From: Penaeus vannamei
Lineage: Eukaryota > Arthropoda > Malacostraca > Decapoda > Penaeidae
Reading direction: 5' to 3'
Length of the DNA stretch: 64,000 bases
Assembly: GCF_042767895.1 (NCBI RefSeq)
Contig: NC_091570.1
Location: forward strand, 35,831,087 to 35,895,086
In this document: in pieces, positions 10,171-22,590 of the stretch
Numbering within the stretch: position 1 is the stretch's first letter
Layout: every line of letters begins with the position of its first letter
Made by a program: the position numbers and the translations under genes
The notes under the pieces: model-generated
Databases searched by the model: none
What the model was told of the DNA's origin: nothing
Seen by the model: only the letters and a program-made list of their open reading frames with translations

Positions 10171-10712
10171 TTCCTCTTCCCCCCCCCTCCCCTTCCCCCG
10201 AAGACCCTGCCATCCCCCCCCTCCCTCCGCTTCCCCTCACCCAGGGAAGACCCTGCCATCCCCCCTCCCTTCCCCTCACCCACGGAAGACCCTGCCACCC
10301 CCTCCCCTTCCCTTCACCCATGGAAGACCCTGCCACCCCCTCCCCTTTCCCTCACCCACGGAAGACCCTGCCACCCCCCCTCCCTCCCCTTCCCCTCACC
10401 CACGGAAGCCCTGCCATCCCACCCCTCCCTCCCTCCCCCTCACCCACGGAAGACCCTGCCACCCCCTCCCTCCCCTTCCCCTCACCCACGGAAGAACCTG
10501 CCATCCCCTCTCCCCCTCCCCTTCCCCCGAAGATCCTGCCATTCCCCCCTCCCTCCCCCTCCCCTCACCCACGGAAGACCCTGCCACCCCCCCTCCCTCC
10601 CCCTCCCCTCACCCACGGAAGACCCTGCCATCCCCTCTCCCCCTCCCCTTCCCCTCACCCATGGAAGACCCTGCCATCCGCCCCTCCCCCTCCCCTCACC
10701 CACGGTTTTGTT
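10171..10712 (+). repeat. C-rich minisatellite, 12 copies of 38-46 bp
   Basis: A conserved core close to GAAGACCCTGCCA recurs at 10200, 10246, 10285, 10323, 10361, 10405, 10449, 10491, 10529, 10574, 10618 and 10664. Variable C/T-rich filler and usually CTCACCCACG lie between copies. Length change is confined to the C runs. The minus strand is G-rich with many GGG/GGGG runs and could form G-quadruplexes. Confidence 0.95.
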
Positions 10713-11139
10713 GGGGAGGGGGTGAGGTAATAGGATTTTGTGCGTGCTTTAAGGAAGGGAGGGGCTGGAAGGATAGCGAAGAAGGGAAGGGAAGGGAGGG
10801 GGGGGGAGGGTCAAGGGAGATCAAAATTATTCATGTAACCGTAAATGGTTATTACGAATTGTTATGTAAATATGTGCGGAAACCTTCTCCATCCTCGTTA
10901 TGAGTTGAGTGAGATTTATTTTCTCGCAGCGTCCGGGGGTGGCTGTTTGTTAAGGCGGCGGCGGCGGCGGCGGCGGCGAGACGACAAAAACCGGAAATGG
11001 GTTTACAATGACACGTGATTACCTTAAGATGATTCCGCTTCTCCCGCCCGGGCCATTCTCAAAATTGGAACGGGTGACGTGCGACTTCGGCACTGATGAA
11101 TGACTCGCTCTCATCTCGCTTCTCGTGTCTCTAATTTTG
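10713..11139. other. Unique DNA with (GGC)8
   Basis: Contains a (GGC)8 run at 10954-10977 and a short GGGAA stretch near 10780-10810. No gene was recognised. Confidence 0.65.
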
Positions 11140-11247
11140 CCTCTCTGTCTCTCTCTCTCTTTCTCTGTCTGTCTCTGTCTGTCTCTGTCTGTCTCTGTCT
11201 GTCTCTGTCTGTCTCTGTCTGTCTCTGTCTGTCTCTGTCTGTCTCTC

Positions 11248-11325
<78 letters not shown>

Positions 11326-11410
11326 TCTCCCTCTCTCTCTCTCACTCTCTCCCTCTCTCTCCCTCTCTCTCTCTCTCTCCCTCTCTCTCCCTCTCCCCAC
11401 TCTCTCACAT
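11140..11410 (+). repeat. (GTCTGTCTCT)n then (CT)n
   Basis: Eight 10-bp GTCTCTGTCT units lie at about 11163-11245, followed by (CT)n with CCCTCTCT variants to about 11400. Confidence 0.95.
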
Positions 11411-11811
11411 TCCTATACTGTCTTAGTTTCTCAATTTCTCATTTTCTCACCCCTACCCTTCTTCGCCCCCTTTTTCACACGTGTTATTTGTTTACTTTTT
11501 TACCTCTTTAGCTTCGCGTTGTAGGGATTACGTAAGAGATACAGAAGAGATACAGTAAATAAAGATAAATATCGCGCTGTCTTGTCGCCGTGATCTTGGG
11601 CTTTGGGGACTGGACTTCTGCTCGGGCAATGGGGCTCGGGGTGTGGAAGTCCAGGCGGAAGTGCGTGCGTGTGTGGTTTGTTCCTCACGCGGAAGACGAA
11701 TGCTGCTAGCGAAGGGGGCATCATTTGGTTAGTGTCTGGTGTCGCTATTTGTGTGTAGTGAAGGTTGTTGAAGGTATGGAGGGTAGGGGAGGGTCTGAGA
11801 GACTCTCTGGC
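11411..11811. other. Unique DNA, no gene recognised
   Basis: Mixed sequence with AGAGATACAG repeated near 11538-11555. No coding signal was recognised. Confidence 0.55.
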
Positions 11812-11847
11812 TCAATCTGTCTGTCTCTATCTGTCTCTTCTCTCTCT

Positions 11848-11935
<88 letters not shown>

Positions 11936-12018
11936 ATATTCTCTCTCCTCTCTCCCTGTCCCCCCCCTCCCCTCCCTTTCTCTTCGCTCTCTGCCTCTCC
12001 TCTCTCCCCCCTCTCCAG
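11812..12018 (+). repeat. (CT)n microsatellite, about 81 bp pure core
   Basis: Uninterrupted CT occupies about 11852-11932, inside a wider C/T-rich region. Confidence 0.95.
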
Positions 12019-12683
12019 TTATATTTAATGTATTGTAAAGTATGCATTTAATGATACTGTATATCAAAAATATATTATATTACGGCATTATAATATCTTT
12101 CACGTTTGTATAGGCCTAATGCGCTTGAGCCGGATGATGAATGTTCAAGTAAAGGCTACACCGATATATGGCTTTACAGGACGCGGTCGGAGAGAAATTA
12201 CGTTCCATATTAGAATGGATCGCAAAGTGCTTATTGAGGAGTCGTTGAGTGATCGTTTCTTCGTTGGATGTCGAGGCGTTTTACTTGATTAAAATCGTTG
12301 ATGACTATGGATGGTGTAGCTAAACTTGTTGGTGTTGTTGGTGCTTCTTGTGCGTTTTTTTTTTTTTTTTTTTTTTGGGTGTGTGGGTGTTGGTGTGGGT
12401 GTGGGTGGGTGGGGGGTGGGGTAATGTGTAGTGCCGATCCCTGCTTAATCCCAAGATGACGCGCTGTTTTGTGCTCGAGTTGGTACCGGGATAGTACCAC
12501 AACCCTGTGATGTTGCCGATGCGGGTATCTTCCTCAGGTTGCCTCGCGGTAATGTTGCGGTGGGGTTCCGAGATGCCGCCATTATGTTGCGGAAATACGA
12601 TCATGCTGCCTCGCATGACTCGGGGGAGGGGGGGGGGGAAGGCTGAGTGTGCTGATGCCGGAGGAGGATGACGAGGCACTGTG
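12019..12683. other. Unique DNA with T22 and GGGTGT stretch
   Basis: T22 at 12355-12376 runs into GGGTGTGGG-type sequence to 12421. TAGGCCTA lies at 12111-12118. No gene was recognised. Confidence 0.6.
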
Positions 12684-13535
12684 GAGGATGTCGGATTGGC
12701 GCAGGACGACGGGGCTCTGGAGGATGTCGGATTGGCGCAGGACGACGAGGCTCTGGAGGATGTCGGATTGGCGCAGGACGACGAGGCTCTGGAGGATGTC
12801 GGATTGGCGCAGGACGACGAGGCTCTGGAGGATGTCGGATTGGCGCAGGACGACGAGGCTCTGGAGGATGTCGGATTGGCGCAGGACGACGAGGCTCTGG
12901 AGGATGTCGGATTGGCGCAGGACGACGAGGCTCTGAGGATGTCGGATTGGCGCAGGACGACGAGGCTCTGGAGGATGTCGGATTGGCGCAGGACGACGAG
13001 GCTCTGGAGGATGTCGGATTGGCGCAGGACGACGAGGCTCTGGAGGATGTCGGATTGGCGCAGGACGACGAGGCTCTGGAGGATGTCGGATTGGCGCAGG
13101 ACGACGAGGCTCTGGAGGATGTCGGATTGGCGCAGGACGACGAGGCTCTGGAGGATGTCGGATTGGCGCAGGACGACGAGGCTCTGGAGGATGTCGGATT
13201 GGCGCAGGACGACGAGGCTCTGGAGGATGTCGGATTGGCGCAGGACGACGAGGCTCTGGAGGATGTCGGATTGGCGCAGGACGACGAGGCTCTGGAGGAT
13301 GTCGGATTGGCGCAGGACGACGAGGCTCTGGAGGATGTCGGATTGGCGCAGGACGACGAGGCTCTGGAGGATGTCGGATTGGCGCAGGACGACGAGGCTC
13401 TGGAGGATGTCGGATTGGCGCAGGACGACGAGGCTCTGGAGGATGTCGGATTGGCGCAGGACGACGAGGCTCTGGAGGATGTCGGATTGGCGCAGGACGA
13501 CGGGGCTCTGGAGGATGTCGGATTGGCGCAGGACG
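12684..13535 (+). repeat. 36-bp minisatellite, 24 near-identical copies
   Basis: The unit begins GAGGATGTCGGATTGGCGCA and is 36 bp long. The same base recurs from 12688 to 13515, 827 bp or 23 units minus one base. A single 1-bp deletion near 12935 (CTCTGAGG for CTCTGGAGG) is the main defect, with a few A/G changes (GACGAGG/GACGGGG) at both ends. Since 36 is divisible by 3 and no frame has a stop, frames of about 340-560 codons run through it on both strands, for example EALEDVGLAQDD repeats on plus. The frame switch at 12935 and the open frames on both strands argue against coding. The copy identity suggests recent amplification or homogenisation. Confidence 0.97.
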
Positions 13536-15118
13536 GGATTCGTGTCGGAGATCCCTCGCGCCCGCCAGATGCGCGTCAAAGCCCGTGTCAGGCGTGGCGA
13601 ATCCAAGATACTCGATTTGATCCGAAATTGGACGTCGGAGAGGAAAGGGGAAAATGGAGAGGGGGAGAAAAGAGAGAGGGGCGGACAGGAAAATAAAGGT
13701 GGGCAAGTGTAAGTAGTGAGGGAAGCGACGGAGGGCCGAGCAAGAGGGAGGGAGTAGATCACAGGAAATGCAGAGAGGACTGCGAGTTGTGTATGCGCTT
13801 TTTTCCGCGTGGCGATGGACATATTTTGGAAACGCCTCGAATGAAGGGACGGGGAAGTGAAATCGGAATGCGAGGAATCAATAAGAGAGATTGATGTTAA
13901 AGGGGAACACTTTGAGGGACAGAATGCTCTGTTATTGCCTAACGGAAGGGCTTGGGGAGGGGAAGAAGGGGTCGGAAGGGAGGAAAAAAAAAAATCGCCA
14001 CACATTTTATTACGTTTGAGATGACGGGTCGGGAAGAGCGATTAGTGACAGGATTGGAAAGGATCGGTTTCGGATGGCCAGGAGGAGACCGAATCAGGTA
14101 TACGGTTCGGTTATTTGTTTTCGGGTTGGGCATCAAAGCTCGGTGCATTCGGTCTCGAGGGGCGCGAGAGCAGGAGACCGGCTTCCGGCCACGACCACGG
14201 AAGCGGCTGTGCACGAGAGGGACGCGGACGCAGGAAGCTTCCTCTTCACCGGCTGCATTTAGGAGATGAGACGGGGGTTTCACTGCGCTGTTTTCTCAGC
14301 GTTTCGATTTATTTATTCCAATAGAACCGAATGAACCGATGGCTGTGCTCGACGAGGATTGTGTTAGAGGTGTCGAGAGAGGCTGGGGGTTCGAGGGGAA
14401 GGGGAGTCCGAGGGCAGCGGAAAAAGCCTGTGCGTGAGGCAGTGGAAGTGGTCTTAATATGTAGCTCTTTTTAGGAGTGTTTATTGGGGTAATGTGCGTG
14501 AATCTGCGACCTAATGGAACACGTGACAGACCGCGAGGCGGCAGAGGGCGCAGCAATGCAGCTGCGGGGCGTGTACGGTGTTCGGGCGCATACTGCCTTC
14601 TTGCTCCCGCGAATAAAAACAAACATCTGTCGTCTGTTTTCTCATAAAGGGAACCGAATTACATTGGTGAATGTGCTCGAACAAATTGTGTAATACCTCT
14701 TGATTGTGTGCACGGAGGCAATTATGTGCGTTTGCTTCGAGGTGCACACTGAGGACTCGGTCGGCCGCGTGTGTGCATTCGCGTGCTTGTGGCGAGGGGA
14801 GAAGCCGTGTACCCGGGAGCATGCGCGCATGCCCGCCCACGAGGACGGATCAAGATAAGGAATGGGAGAGGTACGTTGCCTAAGGGCTTGTAAAACGCCT
14901 TTTGGAAAATAAGCCTTAAGACAAAAGAGCTCATTACCGGTATCAATGGAAGGCCGGGATATGTTATGCATAACGTTAATTCGTAGGTAATTGCGGCTTT
15001 TGTGTGCGCGGCGTCTCCCCTCTCTACGGGGCTGGCGGCGTGAGGGGAAGCTGACAGATAACATCCGACTTGGTCCTCGGCGCCGCCACGGCCTCGGCTA
15101 CCTGCTGCGCGCACGCAC
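13536..15118. other. 1.6 kb of single-copy DNA, no gene recognised
   Basis: Mixed, moderately GC-rich sequence with an A11 run near 13984-13994. Short open frames exist on both strands (for example plus 13952-14269 and minus 14511-14840), without any recognisable domain. TTCGTAG followed by GTAATT near 14985 lacks a pyrimidine tract. Confidence 0.55.
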
Positions 15119-15207
15119 GCCGTACCCTCTCTCCCCTCCCCTCCCCTCGCCCCTTTTTAAAGGCTGCGGTCTTGACGTCAGAGTGTATTGGGGTGTACGT
15201 GTACTTG

Positions 15208-15306
<99 letters not shown>

Positions 15307-15347
15307 GCGTGTGCGCGCGTGTGTGTGTGCGCGCGCGCGTGTGTGTT
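15119..15347 (+). repeat. (GT)45 with GCGC-rich tail
   Basis: Perfect (GT)n occupies 15211-15300, then GCGTGTGCGCGC mixtures run to 15347. A C/T-rich stretch lies at 15119-15160, and TGACGTCA lies between at 15173-15180. Alternating purine-pyrimidine sequence of this kind favours Z-DNA. Confidence 0.95.
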
Positions 15348-15888
15348 TGGCTTCCTGCGTACGGAATACGTTTTTACGTGTTTTGGTTACTGAAGCCTCT
15401 AGCCACCCAATCCAGAAAGTTCTCTTGATATTTCTAGTCTGGATTCAGGGTATGGATGTGGTTATCACTCCCAGTAGTGCATCTAGTTCTGTATAGATGT
15501 TTTATCAACGGACAAACACACACCAAGAATTAAATGTTTGTGTTTACATGTATATGTACCTGTAAACTCTTATACATTTATGCGCGTTTACTTATTTGCG
15601 CACTCTGATACATAGGCCTATCTGCAACCCCCCCAACATTTAGCATATGAATGCAGGAGTGCCGTGTCACGCCCGAAGGAGGCGGCCGCTGCACCAACAT
15701 ACAAAGAGGCCCCCGACTCACGGTTGCCATAAATATGCCGATGTGTCGGTCCGAAAGTTCGCTTAAGGTTTTAAAGTCCGCCGCTCCTTCAGTAAAGTGT
15801 GGCGGGTGACGGGCCTCGGGGAACACGTGGGGCCAGCTTGACAGCCCGGAGAATTTCCCAGAAAATGACGTCACATTTGAGGAAGGTC
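15348..15888. other. Unique DNA, no gene recognised
   Basis: Contains the palindromes ATAGGCCTAT (15612-15621) and TGACGTCA (15866-15873). A 98-codon open frame on the minus strand (15578-15874) has no recognisable domain. Confidence 0.55.
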
Positions 15889-15945
15889 TTTTTTTTTTTT
15901 GGGGGGGGGGGGTGTCTGAGGGAGGGAGGGAGGGAGGGAGGTAAG
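15889..15945 (+). repeat. T12G12 junction and (GGGA)n
   Basis: Twelve T (15889-15900) pass directly into twelve G (15901-15912), followed by GGGA units to about 15945. This is the reverse-complement form of the CnAn blocks elsewhere. Confidence 0.93.
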
Positions 15946-16025
15946 GAGGCAGGGGGCGGGGTAGAAATCTTTAATGTGAAAAGTGTAGCGTCATAAAGAG
16001 CGGTGCATACCACTCTTTCTCGGTT

Positions 16026-16600
<575 letters not shown>

Positions 16601-17190
16601 TGCTAATGCACACGTTCAGATTTTTGTATTAATGTTCTAAGATTTTATCAGATTTTAATCCCCGGCTCCGCGTGTTATTTTCCCTTCTTCTGCGCCCCCG
16701 AGTTGCAAAGGGTTGATAGAGCGGCATAGAAAGAATTAAAAAACTGGTCTTGAAAATTAATGACGTAAGATTACTCGGCCCATAAGGCTGCCGATCGCAA
16801 ACAAGGGGGGGGGGAGGGGGGGGAGAATCTTCAAAAAATCGTTCGCTAGCTTTCTGCCGAGAATCTTGGAAATCTCTATACAGGCGGGGGGAAAAAAGTG
16901 CGTTAGAATTAACTCAATATTCAAATCAAGACTTCCAGTTCAGAAAAAAAGAAAATAGTAAGGGGGAAAAATGGGGGGGCGGGCGTAATGAAGGTGGTCC
17001 CTCGACGGAGCGGTGGGACGGGAGGGGGGGGTGGGGGGTAGGGGGGTAGACATAGGGGGAGGGGGAAAGGGAAGGGGAAGGGGGAGCAGCGCTTGTTATT
17101 TACCTTGGCGCTCCGTGTAATGTTGCGCGTTGCTGTTTGTGGTTGCAACCTGATCACGATCATTCTAGGGACGGCGTCGAGACAGGGAAT
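16601..17190. other. Unique and G-rich DNA
   Basis: G-rich stretches lie at 16805-16823 and 16965-17090 (many runs of 4-8 G). The remainder is A/T-rich unique DNA. A purine-rich minus-strand donor look-alike (CCAAG followed by GTAAAT, around 17100) is unsupported by an exon. Confidence 0.6.
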
Positions 17191-17560
<370 letters not shown>

Positions 17561-17806
17561 CATTTGCGTCTCTTCGTTGAATTCATTCTCCTGTGTCTGC
17601 CCTGGCCTGTCGCGTTCACAATGTTCAGACTCCTCTTCCTCATGTGATTATGGCTGTAAGTTCAAAGTTGTTCAGTGAATTTCCCCTCGTGTGGCCCAGT
17701 TTCCTTGGCTCTGTGGTACTTGAATTGCTGGTGAAGTTTTACTGAATCTACGTTTTTGGTGTAATGTCTTCTGGAGATGTTATACGCAGAATATCCTGCT
17801 GGCGTT

Positions 17807-17807
<1 letters not shown>

Positions 17808-17888
<81 letters not shown>
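17808..17888 (+). repeat. (AG)40 microsatellite
   Basis: Perfect AG array of about 81 bp, one of the few long plus-strand purine dinucleotide arrays. Confidence 0.97.
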
Positions 17889-17891
<3 letters not shown>

Positions 17892-18359
17892 AGAAATGTA
17901 AACAACCCCTATATATTTCGCCAGTGTAATTCCCTGGCAATTCAATTCCATCCAGGAAGCTATAATGTTCCGCTTTGAAGACGATGTAGGCTTATGTAGG
18001 CATTTGCTGTTGCCGGAGTTACTCCGTCCTTGCCGCTAGATGGCCGGCCCTGGGGAGCGAAATGAGGGCAATCATCGTTCACGCCACGGCCCCGCGCGAT
18101 GCTCCCCTTGGGTTCCCCTTGGACTTCCCCAGGGTCCCTCTCCAAACATTTTTTTCCCCCGGTGATGATACCCTGGGCTCGTGTAGTTTCTTTCTGCGGC
18201 GCCCTTTTCTTTGATCCTTTTTTGACGCCCTCTAACTCTTTATGAATTTAGCTTTACAGTAGAGTGAACCCTTTTTTTTAGCTGCTCGAAACGAAACAAA
18301 ACAAGTTGGGGATGATTGGTCTACCCTTTTGACTAGCTTTAGTTCCTCCTTTGCGATTG
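17889..18359. other. Unique DNA, no gene recognised
   Basis: Ordinary composition. Near 18103-18135 GGTTCCCCTTGGACTTCCCC anticipates the composition of the next minisatellite. No coding signal was recognised. Confidence 0.55.
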
Positions 18360-18745
18360 GCTTCCCCGGCCTCCCCTCTTTGCTTGTCCTGGCCTCCCCT
18401 CGGCTACCCCTGGTCCCCCTTGGCTTGTCCTGGCTCCCCTCGGCTACTCCTGGCCCCCCTTTGCTTGTCCTAGCCCCCCCTTTGCTTGTCCTGGCCCCCC
18501 CTTTGCTTGTCCTCGCCCCTCTTTGCTTGTCCTGGCTTCCCCTCAGCTTTCCCTGGCCCCCCTTTGCTTATCCTGGCCTCCCCTCGGCAACCCCTGGGCC
18601 CCCCTATGCTTGTCCTGGACTCCCCTCGGCTTTCCCTGGCCCCCCTTTGCTTATCTTGGCCTCCCCTCGGCAACCCCTGGCCCCCCCCCCCCCTTTGCTT
18701 GTCCTGGTCTCCCCTCGGCTTGCCTTGGTCTCCCTTTGGTCCCGT
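18360..18745 (+). repeat. C-rich minisatellite, about ten copies of 20-43 bp
   Basis: GCTTGTCCTGGC-like cores occur at about 18380, 18422, 18464, 18484, 18505, 18524, 18566, 18609, 18650 and 18697. They alternate with CTCCCCTCGGC and CCCCTGGCCCCCC. Full units are about 40 bp, and three short units of about 20 bp sit in the middle. The minus strand is G-rich. Pro/Leu/Ser frames are artefacts. Confidence 0.93.
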
Positions 18746-19184
18746 GAGTAATCCGACGAGAATCCACTGCATCCGAAGATAAGTGGACGGGCCGACGCGT
18801 CAGGTGTATTTCACATGGGCATCTGTCCCCCCAAAAAATGGCTCTTGAATCCGAAAACTCCATGATAAATTAAAGTAAAACCGTTGCAGGGTTTTTCCCC
18901 TTCCCCGTCTAACCAATCTGATACAATTTAAGGGAATAAGTTAAATGAATGAATGAATAAATAAAACGGTAGGAATCCTTTCCCCTCAGAAGCCCGGCAC
19001 TTCCTTCAAGCCCACAATCGCACTGCAATTAACACATGCCCGTAAGGCATAACCCATTAACAATTGCCACAATACGATACCCTCTACCCGCCCCTCCCCA
19101 CCCCTCCCCCACCCCGGCCCCATCTCTCAGATCTTGCCTTTAATTTTCCCTTTAATAGAGTAGCTTAACGTTTTAGCCTATGTG
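18746..19184. other. Unique DNA with (GAAT)n
   Basis: A short GAAT array lies at about 18945-18964 and a C-rich stretch at 19080-19122. No gene was recognised. Confidence 0.6.
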
Positions 19185-19640
19185 CCCACCCTCCCTCCTT
19201 TTCCCCTGCTGCCCTCTGTCCTTTTCCCTCTTACGCCTCTCTTCCTCTCTCCCTTTCCTTCCTTCCCCTCTCTTCCTCTCTCCCTTTCCTTCATTCCCCT
19301 CTCTCCCTTATTCCCCCCTTCTCCTCTCTCCCTTATTCCCCCCTTCTCCTCTCTCCCTTCTTCCCCCCTTCTCCTCTCTCCCTTCTTCCCCCCTTCTCCT
19401 CTCTCCCTTATCCCCCCTTTCCCTCTCTCCCTATCCCCTCCTTTCCCTCTCTCCCTTATCCCCTCCTTTCCTCTCTCTCCCATATCCCCTCCTTTCCCTC
19501 TCTCTCCCTTATCCTCCTTTTCCCTCTCTCCCTTATCCCCTCCTTCTCTCCCTCTCCCTTATCCCCTCCTTTCCCTCCCCTCTTTCTCCTACCCCCTTTC
19601 CCCTCCCGTAACACTACCGCCCGCCCCTCCCTGTTTCCCC
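19185..19640 (+). repeat. Pyrimidine minisatellite, 25-bp period
   Basis: CCCTTA or CCCTTC recurs at 19305, 19330, 19355, 19380 and 19405, exactly 25 bp apart. Looser copies continue to about 19600. The flanks are C/T-rich. Confidence 0.92.
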
Positions 19641-19795
19641 TCCTTGTGTATCCTCCAGCCTCCTGTCGCCGCGTCACGCTAACAAACGACCGACTTGGGA
19701 GCGAGGAAATTGTGAAGGACGGGTCCCCTCACACCTCCATGGAGCCTGCGTGCTTTCTCTCATTCCTGCAGCTCAGCTATGCCCTTGCCTCCCCC

Positions 19796-20065
19796 CCCTC
19801 CCTCCCCTCCCTCCTTCATTTTCTCCCCTCCCTCCCTCCTTCATTTTCTCCCCCTCCCTCCCTCCTTCATTTTCTCCCCTCCCTCCCTCCTTCATTTTCT
19901 CCCTTCCTCCCTCCTTCATTTTCTCCCCTCCCTCCCTCCTTCATTTTCTCCCCTCCCTCCCTCCTTCATTTTCTCCCTCCCTCCCTCCTTTCTCCCTCTC
20001 CCCTCACTCCCACCTTTCTCCCTCTCCCCTCACTCCCACCTTTCTCCCTCTCCCCTCACTCCCAC
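19796..20065 (+). repeat. 25-bp then 26-bp pyrimidine minisatellites
   Basis: TTCATTTTCTC recurs at 19815, 19840, 19866, 19891, 19915, 19940 and 19965 (period 24-26, mostly 25). A second unit with TTTCTCCCTCTCC at 19989, 20015 and 20041 follows (period 26). Confidence 0.93.
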
Positions 20066-20564
20066 CTTCCTTCCATCCTTCCCTCCCTCCTTCCCTCTCT
20101 CACCTCGCCCGCCCGCTTGCTTCTGCTTGTCTCTGCTTGCTTGTTTGCTTGTTTCTTCGCTTGATTGCCTCCTTCGCTTCTTCTTTACTCGTTTTTTTTT
20201 TCTTCCCGAATCATTTCACTCACGTCCCGCACTCGGGCTTTGCTTTCGGCCACTTTAATTTGATTTGATCTTTTTTTTTCGTTTATATATATATATATAT
20301 AATTTTTTTGTTTGTTTGTTTGTTTCGTTATTATTATTATTTTTTATGGTCGCTGTTTTTTTTCCTTCTTTTCTGTTGTTTACACCTTCACGTTACGTAT
20401 TACCCCCCCCCCCCCTCTCTCCCTTCCCAACACGTAGTCAGTTACGGGCGTGTTGGTCCTTCGTGCATCGAGCGGCGGTCCGGGTTTCACGGGCGCTTTT
20501 CCCTCGCATTCGTTCCGTAATTCTCTCGTGGCCTTTACCTTGCCCATTGATCTGGCATCGCCTC
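20066..20564. other. T-rich DNA with short microsatellites
   Basis: (TA)n at 20284-20302, TTTG units at about 20305-20323, (TTA)n near 20328-20342 and a C14 run at 20403-20416. The rest is unique, with no gene recognised. Confidence 0.7.
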
Positions 20565-21165
20565 TCCCTCCCTCTGTCTTCCTTTCTTCTCCCTTCCTCT
20601 CTCTTCCTTTCTTCTCCCTTCCTCTCTGTTCCTTTCTTCTCCCTTCCTCTCTGTTCCTTTCTTCTCCCTTCCTCTCTGTTCCTTTCTTCTCCCTTCCTCT
20701 GTTCTTTTCTTCTCCCTTCCTCTCTGTTCCTTTCTTATCCCTTCCTCTCTGCTCCTTTCTTCTCCCTTCCTCTCTGTTCCTTTCTTCTCCCTTCCTCTCT
20801 GTTCCTTTCTTCTCTCTTCCTCTCTGTTTCCTTTCTTCTCCCTTCCTCTCTGCTCCTTTCTTCTCCCTTCCTCTCTGCTCCTTTCTTCTCCCTTCCTCTC
20901 TGCTCCTTTCTTCTCCCTTCCTCTCTGCTCCTTTCTTCTCCCTTCCTCTCTGTTCCTTTCTTCTCCCTTCCTCTCTGTTCCTTTCTTCTCCCTTCCTCTC
21001 TACTCCTTTTTTCTTTTTCCTTCCTCTCTACCTTTTTTCTTTTTCCCTTCCTCTCTACTCCTTTTTTCTTTTTCCCTCTCTGCCCCTTTCTTCTTTTTTC
21101 CTCTCTGCCCCTTTCTTCTTTTTTCCTCTCTGCCCCTTTCTTCTTTTTCCCTCTCCTCATTTCCT
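20565..21165 (+). repeat. Pyrimidine minisatellite, 25-bp period, about 17 copies
   Basis: CTTCTCCCTT recurs at 20586, 20611, 20636, 20661 and onward at 25 bp to about 20995. Unit variants CTCTGTTCC and CTCTGCTCC are grouped in blocks. The last 160 bp use shorter degenerate units rich in CTTTTTTC. Confidence 0.95.
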
Positions 21166-21607
21166 CTCCTCTCCTTTCTCTGTCTCCTTTCCCCTCTTTA
21201 TTTGCTATCCTACGTCAAATCTTGTTCCTTCATGTACTGTACTCTTTCTTTTATCGTTTGACCTGCTTGTGCGCCGGCAGTCGTTGCAGCCCCAGGATAT
21301 GCCAGAGGATTCCGTGTGAGCTTGTTGGCACTCCGAGGCTCCGTGTGAGCTTGTTGGCACTCCGAGGCCCTGCGCTGGAGAGGGACATGGCGTGGATGGA
21401 CAGATTTCTCGCTCTCCGGTACAAAGCGGCCGTGGTTTGCCGTCAGCTCCCGTTGTTGTGGCGGAAATTGCCCTTTGTATCGTTTCTGCGAATATTCCGT
21501 CCCTTGCTTTATATTCCCGGTCATTAGAGCTAGATATTCTGTGTTCTTGGAAGTCTTAATCTCTTGGCTTCGGTGCGTTTTCTTTTCCTCAATCCTACCC
21601 TCCTCCC
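21166..21607. other. Unique DNA with a 29-bp tandem duplication
   Basis: A unit beginning CCGTGTGAGCTTGTTGGCAC starts at 21312 and again at 21341. No gene was recognised. Confidence 0.65.
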
Positions 21608-21792
<185 letters not shown>

Positions 21793-22078
21793 AAACGCGT
21801 TTTCTCTTTCTCTCGCCTGGTATTTCCCCTCTCCACCAACTCTGTTCTTTCTTCTTTCTTTCTTGCTTTCTCTCTTTCTCCTTCTCTTAGTGCTCCTTCC
21901 CCTCTCTTTCTTCCTCCATTTCTTTCCCTTCTGGCTCGCCTTCTCTCCCCCCCCCCCCCTTCCTTCTCGTCTCGCCCGCTCTCCTGGCGTTTCCCTTGAC
22001 ACGTATCGTTGTCTTGGGAGTTGCCTTTGAAAATTATGATGAATGAGAAATTAATGTGTGGCATATCATAGTAGGGGA

Positions 22079-22590
22079 GCGGCGGGGAGGGACGGGGGGC
22101 GGGAGGAGGAGGGGGAGGACGGGGAGGGGGAAGGGCAGAGGGAGCGAGATGAGCTGTGGGAGAAGTGTGACAGGAGGGGGAGGGGTGGAAGGGGAGGGAG
22201 TGGGTTGAGGGAAGAGAGGGGCGGGGAGGGAGGTGGAAAGGGGTTAGGAAGGGGTTTGGAGGTGGACGGGTTAGGAGAGGTTGTAGGAGGGGAAGGGGGA
22301 ATGGGGAGGAAGGGACGGGGGTAATTGGGGATTGGGGGTGAGGGAGGAGAAATAATGGAGGGAGGGAGGAAGGTGAGGCGGGTAGGAGGGCGTGGAGGGG
22401 GTGAGATGGAAAGGGAAAGGGGGAGGCAAGTAGAAAGAGGTGGGGCGGGGTGTGATTGGGTAATCAGCGGAGGCGAGGGAAGGGAAGAGGAGGGGAGGGG
22501 AGGGAAGGGAAGGCAAGGCAAGAGGAGAGGAGGGGAGGGAAGAGGAGAGGAGGGGAGGGAAGAGGAGGGGAGGGGAGGGGGGAGAGCAGA
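22079..22590 (+). repeat. G/A-rich purine tract
   Basis: Over 500 bp of GGGAGG/GGAGGA-type sequence with GGG runs throughout. The right end holds (GGGAGGGGAA)-like tandem units. Plus-strand G4 potential is high. Confidence 0.88.

Noticed and set aside
10171..10712. CRISPR-like pattern: a conserved 13-bp core at 38-46-bp spacing
   Set aside because: The intervals are low-complexity C/T filler, not unique spacers. The context is eukaryotic and no cas genes are present.
12320..14005. A 561-codon minus-strand open frame with VVLRQSDILQSL-type repeats
   Set aside because: It is the 36-bp minisatellite read on the other strand. Plus-strand frames are equally open and a 1-bp slip switches the frame, so it is not a supported gene.
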